64,000 bases of DNA from Paludibacter sp. (GTDB lineage Bacteria > Bacteroidota > Bacteroidia > Bacteroidales > Paludibacteraceae). The position numbers were made by a program, and so were the translations under genes. The stretch covers positions 248,001 to 312,000 of the forward strand of contig JAQVAV010000004.1 of assembly GCA_028690665.1 (NCBI GenBank), in the 5' to 3' direction. The notes under the pieces were generated by a model that was given only the letters and a program-made list of their open reading frames with translations, had not been told where the DNA came from and did not search any database. Position 1 is the stretch's first letter; the number at the start of each line of letters is the position of its first letter. This document shows positions 27,004 to 35,518 of the stretch, one piece after another.

Positions 27004-27265
27004 TTTGTTTTTTAATTTTATTCCACAAAATTTTAGCGCCTATCACACTTCCCAAAGTACCCAGAACCGCTATCAGAAAAGCCTCCATGCCAAGATTTGC
27101 AAATTGATTCACGACCTGTTGGTTCATTCCGACTTCTAATCCGAGCAAAAACAAAAGCAACCATATAAGCAACAGAATCAACCTGTTCAGAAAAGAGAAT
27201 TTCTTACTGCGTAGTAAATATCCACTAATCATCCCCGCAAACATAAAAAGTAAAACGTAAAACAT
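26993..27265 (-). CDS. lysO: LysO-type lysine exporter, N-terminal part
   Basis: The start at 27265 gives a 90-residue protein with three hydrophobic helices, MFYVLLFMFAGMISGYLLR and onward, ending in the basic tail NKIKKQNER. It corresponds to the N-terminal portion of DUF340/LysO proteins (LGLEVGMN). An upstream start at 27520 would place an implausible cysteine-rich, non-family segment before it. Overlap with the C-terminal gene is 11 bases, so translation is coupled. Confidence 0.8.
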   Translation of the reverse strand: MFYVLLFMFAGMISGYLLRSKKFSFLNRLILLLIWLLLFLLGLEVGMNQQVVNQFANLGMEAFLIAVLGTLGSVIGAKILWNKIKKQNER

Positions 27266-27374
27266 TATTTTATAAAATTGAAAGTTTATACATAAATGTG
27301 CAAAGATAACCTTTCTAACATAAATATATTGTGCATAAAAATCTGAAAACACCCGATTTATTGCCTGTACAACC

Positions 27375-27405
27375 TTTAAAATCCGGCAGAAAATAAGTAT
27401 TTTTG
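27375..27405 (+). promoter_or_regulatory. Promoter of gpmI
   Basis: TTTA at 27375-27378, 19 bases, then TATTTTTG at 27398-27405. The transcription start is predicted about 50 bases before the ATG at 27463. Confidence 0.65.
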
Positions 27406-27462
27406 CAGCGTCAAAACCTACAGGTATTAGTTTTCGTATAAAACAATAAAAATCAATATAAT

Positions 27463-28983
27463 ATGAGCAAAAAAGCATTATTAATGATTCTTGATGGTTG
27501 GGGAATCGGCAACCATTCAAAAGCAGATATTATCTACAACACCCCAACTCCAAACTGGGATTCGTTGTTGTCAACATATCCTCACTCCCAGCTTCAGGCT
27601 TCGGGTGAAAACGTAGGGTTACCTGACGGACAAATGGGAAACTCGGAAGTCGGGCACCTCAATATAGGTGCAGGACGCGTTGTTTATCAGGATTTGGTAA
27701 AAATCAATATTGCATGCCGCGACAACAGCATTCTTGAAAATCCTGAAATCGTAAGTGCCTACTCTTATGCACGCGATCATAAAAAGAAAATCCATTTTAT
27801 GGGACTGGTTTCTGATGGAGGTGTACACAGTTCGCTCGATCACCTGTTGAAATTAATTGACATAGCCAAAGAATACAGTGCCGAAGCTTACGTACACTGC
27901 TTCATGGATGGTCGCGACACCGACCCCAAAAGTGGTAAAGGTTTTATCGAACAATTGGACAGCTATACCAAAGGTTCAACTACAAAAATTGCCACAATCG
28001 TAGGCCGTTACTATGCAATGGATCGCGATAAACGTTGGGAGCGGGTCAAAGAAGCCTACGACCTGATGGTAAAAGGAACAGGAACTCCGGCTACTGATGC
28101 ATCTGCTGCCATGCAGGCATCTTATGATGCTGGTGTTACCGACGAATTCGTAAAACCAATTGTCATGGTTGATGCTGCAGGAAATCCTGTAACCAAAATT
28201 GAAGCCGGAGATGTAGTGATTTTCTTCAATTACCGCAACGACCGCGCTAAAGAACTGACCGTTGTTCTTACGCAGCAAGATATGCCCGACGCCGACATGC
28301 ACACCATTCCGTTGGAATATTACTGCATGACTCCTTACGATTCGTCATTCAAAGGTTTACACATTTTGTTCGATAAAGAAAATGTGCAGAACACTTTGGG
28401 TGAATATGTTTCCAGCCTCGGACTGAAACAATTGCGTATTGCCGAAACCGAAAAATTTGCACATGTTACCTTTTTCTTTTCAGGAGGTCGCGAGAGTGAA
28501 TTTCCCGGAGAAGACCGGATTCTGGTTCCTTCACCGAAAGTAGCAACTTACGATTTGCAACCTGAAATGAGCGCACCTGAAGTAGCCGACAAATTGGTTG
28601 CTGCCCTGAACACTCAAAAATATAATTTTATTGCCCTGAATTTTGCCAATGGAGATATGGTAGGTCACACCGGAGTTCGTGAGGCTATTATTAAAGCTGT
28701 TGAAACTATCGACAAATGTGTTGGTCAGGTAATTGATGCGGCCAAAGCTAACGGCTATGAAGCAATTATTATTGCCGACCACGGAAATGCTGATAATGCT
28801 GAAAATGCTGATGGTTCACCAAACACGGCTCACTCTCTGAATCCGGTTCCTTTTGTTTACGTAACCGAAAATAAAGCAGCTAAAGTTGAAAACGGCATCT
28901 TAGCAGACGTTGCCCCTTCGTTATGTACCATTTTGGGAATCGAGCAACCGGCTGAAATGACCGGACACAGCCTGATTAAATAA
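27463..28983 (+). CDS. gpmI: 2,3-bisphosphoglycerate-independent phosphoglycerate mutase
   Basis: The 506-residue enzyme interconverts 3- and 2-phosphoglycerate in glycolysis and needs Mn ions. It belongs to the alkaline phosphatase superfamily. Asp11 in LDGWGIG and the phospho-acceptor Ser61 in MGNSEVGH are present, as are [28 protein letters not shown] and the metal-binding IADHGNADN ... [10 protein letters not shown]. The ATG gives the standard family N-terminus [14 protein letters not shown]. Its last codons and 3' flank recur imperfectly at 29861-29895. Confidence 0.97.
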   Translation: MSKKALLMILDGWGIGNHSKADIIYNTPTPNWDSLLSTYPHSQLQASGENVGLPDGQMGNSEVGHLNIGAGRVVYQDLVKINIACRDNSILENPEIVSAYSYARDHKKKIHFMGLVSDGGVHSSLDHLLKLIDIAKEYSAEAYVHCFMDGRDTDPKSGKGFIEQLDSYTKGSTTKIATIVGRYYAMDRDKRWERVKEAYDLMVKGTGTPATDASAAMQASYDAGVTDEFVKPIVMVDAAGNPVTKIEAGDVVIFFNYRNDRAKELTVVLTQQDMPDADMHTIPLEYYCMTPYDSSFKGLHILFDKENVQNTLGEYVSSLGLKQLRIAETEKFAHVTFFFSGGRESEFPGEDRILVPSPKVATYDLQPEMSAPEVADKLVAALNTQKYNFIALNFANGDMVGHTGVREAIIKAVETIDKCVGQVIDAAKANGYEAIIIADHGNADNAENADGSPNTAHSLNPVPFVYVTENKAAKVENGILADVAPSLCTILGIEQPAEMTGHSLIK

Positions 28984-29007
28984 GGTGGGATAACATTAAT
29001 AGAAAAG
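28974..29007. repeat. Direct repeat at the gpmI 3' end, copy 1
   Basis: This 34-base segment covers the last gpmI codons, the stop and the start of the 3' flank (aaataaggtggga). It matches 29861-29895 at about 31 of 35 positions. Together the copies bracket the repeat-rich region with the transposase remnant. Confidence 0.7.
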
Positions 29008-29108
29008 AGTATGTCCAACAAGGACTTATTCCGAACACAAATTCCGCAAATCAACACAAATTATAAGTTGTTGATTTGCGAATATTTGCGTGCTTTTAGA
29101 CACCCTCT
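29007..29108. repeat. MITE-like inverted-repeat element, short copy
   Basis: The left end gagtatgtcc and right end agacaccctct recall the termini at 2886 and 3058. Inside are the shared block cacaaattccgcaaat and a perfect 11-base stem, cgcaaatcaac with gttgatttgcg. Confidence 0.55.
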
Positions 29109-29148
29109 GTTCGCTGTAACGTAAAAACCAATGCAACCCGATGTTTGG

Positions 29149-29367
29149 CGAAGCGTCCCGCTTCGTCATAGATAGAATAAAAGCTTCCGTCCTTCCGGAT
29201 TTACGAGTAATGTTTCGCACACGTTTGAGGTGATTTGCAATCACATCGTAACTGTATTATTAGCATTTGTAATGCGAAACGCTTTGTAAAAGCAAAGATA
29301 TGGTTTATTTTAAAATTAGCGGAATACAATTCCTGATAATACAAAAAAGTGGGTTTGCAAAACCCAC
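29149..29367. repeat. Cluster of small palindromes, four with a TTTGYAA centre
   Basis: Hairpins at 29149-29165 (cgaagcg/cgcttcg), 29230-29244 (gtgatttgcaatcac), 29263-29275 (gcatttgtaatgc), 29281-29293 (gctttgtaaaagc) and 29349-29367 (gtgggttt/aaacccac). The last four share a TTTG-C/T-AA core with different stems. No gene is supported here. Confidence 0.65.
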
Positions 29368-29399
29368 CCGACGAACGCTACCTTTTACTTGTAGAATAA

Positions 29400-29855
29400 A
29401 CATATCCGAAAGGACATGGGCACACAATAGAACCGGCACTGGAACAAACAGAACGGTTATTGGGCAAAACAACGATAAAAACATTAATTGGAGATAGAGG
29501 CTACAAAGGGAAAAGGCAAGTTAAGGAAGCGACAATAGAAATTCCAAAGCCATTTAATGATAAAAAACAGAGCAAGTATCTGCAGAAAAAACTCCGGAAA
29601 CAGTTTAAGAGGCGTGCAGCGATAGAACCAATCAACGGTCATTTGAAAACAGACCACAGACTTGGACGTAACTTTTATAAGGGAATTACAGGAGACAACC
29701 TCAATGTAATGCTGGCAGCAGCAGCTTATAACTTCAAAAGAATGATGAATAAATGGAAATCTTCTTTTTGCCTCGAATTTAAAAAACAAATTGTTGATTT
29801 GGTAAAACCAGTGGTTTATCAAATCAACAATAAATTAATAATAAAAACTTTTTAA
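29400..29855 (+). pseudogene. 3' remnant of an IS5-type DDE transposase gene
   Basis: The frame encodes GHTIEPALEQTERL, IGDRGYKGK, RRAAIEPINGHLK.DHRL and NFYKG.TGDNLNVMLAAAAYN, the conserved C-terminal half of IS5-group transposases with the second Asp (GDRGYKG) and the catalytic Glu (IEPINGHLK). A TAA at 29397-29399 closes the frame upstream, and the N-terminal half with the first Asp is missing. No terminal inverted repeats are recognisable. The element is therefore inactive. Confidence 0.88.
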
Positions 29856-29860
29856 GGCTC

Positions 29861-29895
29861 GATCAAATAAGGTGGGACAACATCAAATAGAAAAG
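29861..29895. repeat. Direct repeat at the gpmI 3' end, copy 2
   Basis: Partner of 28974-29007, with ATC AAA TAA resembling the end of gpmI. The gpmI-type 3' flank continues from here into the terminator at 29889-29928, so this copy may be the original junction. Confidence 0.7.
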
Positions 29896-29928
29896 CCCTG
29901 AAGAATGCACGTTCTTCAGGGCTTTTCT
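29889..29928. terminator. Bidirectional terminator between gpmI region and pyk
   Basis: agaaaagccctgaagaa pairs with ttcttcagggcttttct around a six-base loop, just before the pyk stop at 29950. Confidence 0.9.
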
Positions 29929-29949
29929 ATTGATCGTATTATTTATTTT

Positions 29950-31392
29950 TTAAAAATTCGGCAACAAATATTTATCCCGCGATTTAAGAATTTTTGAAAT
30001 CTGATTTACTTCGAGGAAAGTAGTTCCGAAACCTTCACCAAAACTTCCGCTCAGGTAGCAAACCGAATCTTCCCGCTCAATCCAGCCTTTTTCCAGCAAA
30101 TCCTGCAATGCTTCAATAAAATATTGCTGAGTATTATCTTTAGCCTCCTTATATATAGGAAACACACCATAGGATAGTGCCAATTGGCGTGTTGAGCGTT
30201 CATGATAACAGATAGCTAATACCGGGCTCTCGCCGCGATATGCAGCTAAGAAACGGGCAGTGCGTCCACTGTAAGTATCGGTAATAATGGCTTTCGTGCC
30301 AAGTTTAGAACTGGTTTCAACAGCTGCATGACATAGAAATGAAGTAAGATCATTGGTGCTAAGCTCAATCGGAATATCATTTTCCGACATTTTTGATTTC
30401 TCTGCTTCGCGGGCAATCGAAGCCATAGTACGAACCGCTTCGACAGGATATTTACCATAAGCAGTTTCCCCGCTAAGCATCAAAGCATCTGTACGATAAT
30501 AAATTGCATTGGCAATATCAGTCACTTCCGCACGGGTAGGACGCGGATTCTTGATCATAGTATGCAACATTTGAGTCGCAACGATTACCGGACGTTTTGC
30601 CTGAACGCATTTGCGAATCAGACGACGCTGAATACCCGGAATTTTTTCCTGCGGAACTTCTATTCCAAGGTCTCCACGTGCTACCATTACGCCATAAGCC
30701 ACTTCAAGAATTTCGTCGATATTATCAACTCCTTCCTGGTTTTCAATCTTAGCTATAATTTTAATTGAACTATTGTGCTTATCTAAAATCTCCTGAATAT
30801 CCAATACATCCTGCCTGTTGCGCACAAACGAATGAGCAATAAAATCAATATCATTTTCGATAGCAAAAAGGATGTTTTGTTTATCACGTTCCGTAAGCGA
30901 TGGCAAATTAATACGTACCCCCGGTACATTTACACTTTTCCGGCTTCCAAGCGAACCATCATTTTGAGCCACACAGACTAAATATTCATTTGTTTTCGAC
31001 TCTACTTTTAAATCAATTTCTCCGTCATCGAAAAGCACATTATCCCCGACATTCAAGTCACGCACGAAAAAAGGATAATTTACAGCAATACATTCATGAG
31101 TTGAAATCAAATCGGGATTTCCGAGTACTTTGATCACATCTCCGGTTTTAATATCGATCGAATCGTTTTCGACCACAGTTGTCCTGACTTCAGGGCCTTT
31201 CGTGTCCATCAGAATAGCGATATGATTACTGACGGCACGTACATTATTAATAATCCTCAGAAATCCTTCTTTCTGTAAATGAGCCGAGTTCATACGAACT
31301 ACGTTCATTCCTTCAATATACAATTCGCGGATGAAATCCACTTCACAGCGTAAATCGCTGATTGTAGCTACAATTTTTGTTGACTTTGACAT
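29950..31392 (-). CDS. pyk: Pyruvate kinase
   Basis: The enzyme makes pyruvate and ATP from phosphoenolpyruvate and ADP. The 480 residues start MSKSTKIVATISD, with the N-terminal barrel holding MNSAHL, MDTKGPEVRT and the signature IAKIENQEGVDNIDEIL with its catalytic Lys. MVARGDLGIEVP, TQMLHTMI and MLSGETAYGKYP follow, and the C-terminal domain closes the protein. The B-domain is present between residues of about 70 and 160. The gene is alone in orientation toward gpmI, with a terminator between them, so two lower-glycolysis enzymes lie convergently. Confidence 0.96.
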   Translation of the reverse strand: MSKSTKIVATISDLRCEVDFIRELYIEGMNVVRMNSAHLQKEGFLRIINNVRAVSNHIAILMDTKGPEVRTTVVENDSIDIKTGDVIKVLGNPDLISTHECIAVNYPFFVRDLNVGDNVLFDDGEIDLKVESKTNEYLVCVAQNDGSLGSRKSVNVPGVRINLPSLTERDKQNILFAIENDIDFIAHSFVRNRQDVLDIQEILDKHNSSIKIIAKIENQEGVDNIDEILEVAYGVMVARGDLGIEVPQEKIPGIQRRLIRKCVQAKRPVIVATQMLHTMIKNPRPTRAEVTDIANAIYYRTDALMLSGETAYGKYPVEAVRTMASIAREAEKSKMSENDIPIELSTNDLTSFLCHAAVETSSKLGTKAIITDTYSGRTARFLAAYRGESPVLAICYHERSTRQLALSYGVFPIYKEAKDNTQQYFIEALQDLLEKGWIEREDSVCYLSGSFGEGFGTTFLEVNQISKILKSRDKYLLPNF

Positions 31393-31479
31393 AAAATAAT
31401 TAAATTATACGCTTCTACCTACTAACACCTGAAAAAATAGAAGGTTTACTTATCTGACTTTTTATACTGTTTCTGAAAC

Positions 31480-31902
31480 CTATTCGTTAACGAAAGCATC
31501 CACAGCCAGCCTGTACGAGCTCAGTCCAAAGCCAACAATACATCCCTTACATGCCTCGCTAAGGTATGAATGATGACGAAATGACTCTCTTTTAAAAACA
31601 TTTGAAATGTGGACTTCAACAACGGGAGTTTTTACCGATCTGATTGCATCGGCAATGGCAACTGAAGTGTGGGTGTATGCTCCTGCATTAAGCACAATTC
31701 CATCAAAATCGAATCCGGTTTCATGAATTTTATCTATAATTCCGCCTTCGTGATTGGACTGGAAATATGAAAACTCAACCTGAGGATACATTTTCTTCAG
31801 CTCTTCAAAATATTCTTCAAACGACTGATTGCCGTAAACGCCCGGTTCACGTTTTCCCAATAAATTGAGGTTAGGACCATTGATAATCTGAATGCGTTTC
31901 AT
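31480..31902 (-). CDS. aroQ: 3-dehydroquinate dehydratase, type II
   Basis: The 140-residue protein catalyses the third step of the shikimate pathway as a dodecamer. NGPNLNLLGKREPGVYG contains the catalytic Tyr23 and nearby Arg. SNHEGGIIDKIH, LNAGAYTHTS and EVHISNVFKRESFRHHS complete the active site, including the base His. Its start overlaps the stop of the SemiSWEET gene by four bases, so the two are translated together although their functions appear unrelated. Confidence 0.96.
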   Translation of the reverse strand: MKRIQIINGPNLNLLGKREPGVYGNQSFEEYFEELKKMYPQVEFSYFQSNHEGGIIDKIHETGFDFDGIVLNAGAYTHTSVAIADAIRSVKTPVVEVHISNVFKRESFRHHSYLSEACKGCIVGFGLSSYRLAVDAFVNE

Positions 31903-32180
31903 AAACGGGCTTTTTTATTTTTTATATTATTTCGCATTGTGACGAAAAGCGTGTATATAGATGGTATAAGACAAACGCCGTTGGATAAAATCATAGGCAT
32001 ATCATGTAACAAAAAACCATAGATTAACCAAACCAGAATTCCAAAGGTCATTATGCTGTACATTCCAAGCGAAATACTATGAGTATCACCTGTTTTTATT
32101 ACTTTGTAGGCTTGAGGAAATTGCGCTATGGCAGTACAAAATCCTGCGGTGTAACCAACAATAGAAATATCAAATATCAT
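31899..32180 (-). CDS. SemiSWEET-type sugar transporter
   Basis: The 93-residue protein has three membrane helices forming one triple-helix bundle, the size of bacterial SemiSWEETs, which work as dimers to move sugars down a gradient. The PQ motif appears as AQFPQAYKVIKTGDTHSISL, with the following conserved SLGMY. The C-terminus is basic (NNIKNKKARL). It is first in a two-gene operon with aroQ. A minus-strand TACTTTTG lies 18 bases upstream. Confidence 0.9.
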   Translation of the reverse strand: MIFDISIVGYTAGFCTAIAQFPQAYKVIKTGDTHSISLGMYSIMTFGILVWLIYGFLLHDMPMILSNGVCLIPSIYTLFVTMRNNIKNKKARL

Positions 32181-32197
32181 GTACCTGAATTTTAGCG

Positions 32198-32205
32198 CAA
32201 AAGTA
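32198..32205 (-). promoter_or_regulatory. -7 box for SemiSWEET-aroQ
   Basis: TACTTTTG on the minus strand matches TAnnTTTG. It lies close to the ATG at 32180, implying a very short leader of about 10 bases. Confidence 0.5.
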
Positions 32206-32296
32206 GCAAAAAAAAACCATTTACGAAAAAAGGTGTTATTACAAATATGACATTCATCAAATCAAAATATATAATTCCAATATCAGAAATCAGATT

Positions 32297-32767
32297 ATGA
32301 CAAACAACAGTATAAACATACAAAAAATTATTCCTCATACGAATACAAAGGGACTTTTACTAATTGCATCCGGAGTATGGGCTTTTGCTGGTGGCATGCT
32401 TTTGACAAGAGGGTTCTACGGTTTATTTGGCATTAGCTCCAACATTTACATTGAATCTGCCATCTCACTCATATCAGGACTATTTTTCTATCGGTTTATG
32501 TTTTCCAAGATTAGTGCAAAGCACGTGAAAAGAATAAAAAGCATAACACACACCAGCATTCCTTTTTACGCATTTTTCAACACCAAGAGCTACATTATGA
32601 TGTTCTCCATGATAGGATTAGGCATTACGTTACGACTCACAGGACTCGTTCCTATTGAATATTTATCGGATTTTTATGTAACTATGGGAACCCCGTTGCT
32701 CATTTCGTCATTCCGGTTTCTAAAAAACGGCATCAGGCTTAACATCGAAACAAAAAGAACGACATAA
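32297..32767 (+). CDS. Membrane protein of unknown function
   Basis: The 156-residue protein has about four hydrophobic segments (residues 20-42, 48-68, 100-118 and 122-142) and basic loops such as KISAKHVKRIKS, suggesting an inner-membrane protein with positive-inside topology. I recognise no family. It is transcribed away from SemiSWEET-aroQ and ends at a terminator shared with glnS. Confidence 0.75.
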   Translation: MTNNSINIQKIIPHTNTKGLLLIASGVWAFAGGMLLTRGFYGLFGISSNIYIESAISLISGLFFYRFMFSKISAKHVKRIKSITHTSIPFYAFFNTKSYIMMFSMIGLGITLRLTGLVPIEYLSDFYVTMGTPLLISSFRFLKNGIRLNIETKRTT

Positions 32768-32778
32768 CAAACAAAAAA

Positions 32779-32803
32779 CCACGCAACCCAATTGGTTACG
32801 TGG
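32779..32803. terminator. Hairpin between convergent genes
   Basis: ccacgcaacc and ggttacgtgg pair with one mismatch, with an A run on the left and AT-rich DNA on the right. It is a bidirectional terminator candidate for the membrane protein gene and glnS. Confidence 0.6.
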
Positions 32804-32828
32804 CTACTTATTTAAAAAACTTACATAA

Positions 32829-34520
32829 TTATTTTTTCTGCTCCTTGGCCCAGCTGTCTTTAAGGGAAACAGTACGATTGAATATAAGTTTCCCCTCTTT
32901 TGTATCAGGATCGACCGTAAAATAACCTATCCGTTGGAACTGAAAATGTTCCAAGGCTTTCGCACTTGCCAAAGATGGTTCTACATAGCATTCGGTAAGC
33001 ACTTTCAGTGAGTCCGGATTTAGCAGATCACGAAAATCCCGGTCGTCTGCCGATGGATTTTCCACGCTGAACAAACGATCGTAAAGGCGAACTTCAGCTT
33101 TCAGAGCATGTGCTGCGGAAACCCAATGCAAAGTGCCTTTCACTTTACGGTTCGACTCCGGCATACCGCTCTTTGTCTGCGAATCATATTCACAATACAC
33201 CTCTGTTACATTACCATCCGCATCTTTTGCACAACCGGTACATTTCACAATGTAGGCACTTTTTAAACGAACTTCCTGCCCCGGAGTCATGCGGAAATAT
33301 TTTTTGGGAGCATCCTCCATAAAATCCTCGTGCTCAATATACAGTTCGCGTGAGAATGGAATCTGACGTGTTCCTGTATTCGGATCCTCCGGATTATTCT
33401 CCGTCTCCATCATTTCCACTTTATCTTCAGGATAATTGGTTATAATAAGTTTTACTGGATTAATAACGGCATTTACCCGTTGCGCTGTTTTATTCAGGGT
33501 TTCGCGGGCCGAATATTCCAGCAACCCTATATCATTCATGCCATCGTATTTCGTATAACCAATTTTATCAATAAAGTTATGAATAGCCTCAGGAGTATAA
33601 CCGCGGCGACGTAGTCCGCAAATAGTTGGCATTCGGGGATCATCCCAGCCTTTTACCAATTTTTCCTGTACAAGTTGAAGCATCTTACGCTTGCTCATCA
33701 CGGTGTAAGTCAGATTCAGACGATTAAATTCGGTCTGACGGGGACGATAGTCCGAATCAGCGAATTGACTAACAAACCAGTCGTAAAGCGGACGATGCAC
33801 TTCAAACTCAAGCGTACAAAGCGAATGTGTTACTCCTTCAAAATAATCCGACTGACCATGTGCATAATCGTACATCGGATATGCTTTCCATTTTTCACCG
33901 GTACGGTGATGAGGATGCTTGGTAATTACACGGTACATAATCGGGTCACGAAAATGCATATTCGACGAAGCCATGTCTATTTTGGCACGCAAAACCATAG
34001 CTCCATCAGCTACCTCGCCTGAATTCATTTTCTCGAAAAGCGCAAGATTTTCTTCTACCGGACGGTTGCGGAACGGACTTTCGATTCCGGGAATGGTAGG
34101 AGTTCCCTTTTGCTGAGCAATTGTTTCTGCCGACTGTTCATCAACATAAGCTTTGCCTTCTTTTATCAGTTTGACTGCGAGATTCCACAATTGCTGGAAA
34201 TAATCAGAAGCATAATAAACATTTTTCCACTGGTAGCCGAGCCATTGGATATCTTCCTGAATGGAATCGACATACTCAACATCTTCTTTTACAGGATTTG
34301 TATCATCAAAACGAAGGTTACACACACCGCCATAGTTACGGGCAATACCAAAATCAAGGCAAATTGCCTTTGCATGACCAATATGCAGATAACCATTAGG
34401 TTCAGGCGGAAAACGAGTCTGGATTCTTCCTCCGTTCTTACCTTCCTTCAAATCCTGCTCAACCATAGCCTCAATAAAATTAAGGCTCTTTTTGGGAGCT
34501 TCTTCATTTCTAATTTCCAT
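32829..34520 (-). CDS. glnS: Glutaminyl-tRNA synthetase
   Basis: The enzyme charges tRNA-Gln in the cytosol. I place the start at 34520 (563 residues, MEIRNEEAPKKSLNF), as the usual N-terminus aligns there; an upstream ATG at 34580 adds an unrelated 20 residues. PPEPNGYLHIGHAK holds the HIGH motif and VMSKRKM the KMSKS equivalent. RFDDTNPVKE, CTLEFEVHRPLYDW and ICGLRRRGY are GlnRS-class signatures. Two anticodon-binding beta-barrels make the C-terminus. A minus-strand TAAATTTG lies at 34637-34644. Confidence 0.96.
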   Translation of the reverse strand: MEIRNEEAPKKSLNFIEAMVEQDLKEGKNGGRIQTRFPPEPNGYLHIGHAKAICLDFGIARNYGGVCNLRFDDTNPVKEDVEYVDSIQEDIQWLGYQWKNVYYASDYFQQLWNLAVKLIKEGKAYVDEQSAETIAQQKGTPTIPGIESPFRNRPVEENLALFEKMNSGEVADGAMVLRAKIDMASSNMHFRDPIMYRVITKHPHHRTGEKWKAYPMYDYAHGQSDYFEGVTHSLCTLEFEVHRPLYDWFVSQFADSDYRPRQTEFNRLNLTYTVMSKRKMLQLVQEKLVKGWDDPRMPTICGLRRRGYTPEAIHNFIDKIGYTKYDGMNDIGLLEYSARETLNKTAQRVNAVINPVKLIITNYPEDKVEMMETENNPEDPNTGTRQIPFSRELYIEHEDFMEDAPKKYFRMTPGQEVRLKSAYIVKCTGCAKDADGNVTEVYCEYDSQTKSGMPESNRKVKGTLHWVSAAHALKAEVRLYDRLFSVENPSADDRDFRDLLNPDSLKVLTECYVEPSLASAKALEHFQFQRIGYFTVDPDTKEGKLIFNRTVSLKDSWAKEQKK

Positions 34521-34636
34521 ACTATAATAATGGTAAAATCTGTTTATATTCAGAGAATTACAATAAACCAAAAAACTCAAAGCAATGATTTGCCTTGAGA
34601 TTTCCGGGATATATTTGTTGCGTTTTTAGTTGACGT

Positions 34637-34644
34637 CAAATTTA
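34637..34644 (-). promoter_or_regulatory. -7 box candidate for glnS
   Basis: TAAATTTG on the minus strand, about 117 bases before the chosen ATG. No clear -33 partner. Confidence 0.35.
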
Positions 34645-34710
34645 CAAATTATCTTTGAATTTCTGATTTTCAGCATTAAAAATCTTGTAAATTTCAACAT
34701 TTGATTTAAA

Positions 34711-35490
34711 TTATTCAAAATAGCCTTTGATAATTCCACGTGGAGAGTTTTTCACAAAGAGTAAAATTTCGTCCCGTTCTTTAGTTGCAGGCAATTCTGC
34801 TGTAATACGTTCAATGGCATGCGTAGTATTCATTCCGGACAAATACAGATAGCGATAAACATCCTGAATATCCCGAATCTGTTCATTTGTATATCCGCGA
34901 CGACGAAGCCCGATAGAATTTACGCCTGCATAAGAAAGAGGCTCCCTGCCTGCCGTTACAAACGGGGGAATATCCTTATTCACCTTAGCCCCACCCTGTA
35001 CCATAACATGGGAACCAATATGTGTAAACTGATGTACTAAAATTCCACCACTCAGGACTGCAAAATCATCAACTATAACTTCACCGGCCAAATGTGTTGC
35101 ATTAGACATAATTACATTATTTCCTACCACACAATCGTGAGCGACATGACAATATGCCATCAACAGGTTATTGTTTCCAACAATAGTTTTTCCCTTAGAA
35201 GCTGTCCCCCTGTTTATAGTAACACATTCCCGTATCGTATTATTATCACCGACAACTGCGAGAGTTTCTTCTCCGTGAAATTTAAGATCCTGTGGAATTG
35301 CACTGATTACCGCTCCCGGAAAAATTTTACAATTTTTACCAATGCGCGCACCTTCCATAATTGTCACGTTGGATCCAATCCATGTTCCTTCGCCGATTTC
35401 GACATTTTTATCTATTGACACAAAAGGCTCAATCACCACATTTGACGCAATTTTTGCATCGGGGTGAATATAAGCTAAAGGTTGTTTCAT
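34711..35490 (-). CDS. lpxA: UDP-N-acetylglucosamine acyltransferase
   Basis: LpxA transfers a 3-hydroxyacyl chain to UDP-GlcNAc, the first step of lipid A synthesis. The 259-residue protein is a left-handed beta-helix of hexapeptide repeats (IHPDAKIASNVVIEPFVSI, GEGTWIGSNVTIMEGARIG). The catalytic His lies in MAYCHVAHDC, and the C-terminal helical part shows GLRRRGY. It is the last gene of the run HD-lpxD-lpxC/fabZ-lpxA, 28 bases behind lpxC/fabZ, the conserved order in Bacteroidales. Confidence 0.97.
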   Translation of the reverse strand: MKQPLAYIHPDAKIASNVVIEPFVSIDKNVEIGEGTWIGSNVTIMEGARIGKNCKIFPGAVISAIPQDLKFHGEETLAVVGDNNTIRECVTINRGTASKGKTIVGNNNLLMAYCHVAHDCVVGNNVIMSNATHLAGEVIVDDFAVLSGGILVHQFTHIGSHVMVQGGAKVNKDIPPFVTAGREPLSYAGVNSIGLRRRGYTNEQIRDIQDVYRYLYLSGMNTTHAIERITAELPATKERDEILLFVKNSPRGIIKGYFE

Positions 35491-35518
35491 CCTGATTATT
35501 AAATTTTTATATCTATAT

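Noticed and set aside
29026..29244. A 72-codon minus-strand frame in the repeat-rich gpmI-pyk interval.
   Set aside because: It is made of the MITE-like element and small palindromes and shows no protein-like pattern.
29400..29855. A functional IS5-family insertion sequence.
   Set aside because: The N-terminal half and first catalytic Asp are missing and no terminal inverted repeats were found.
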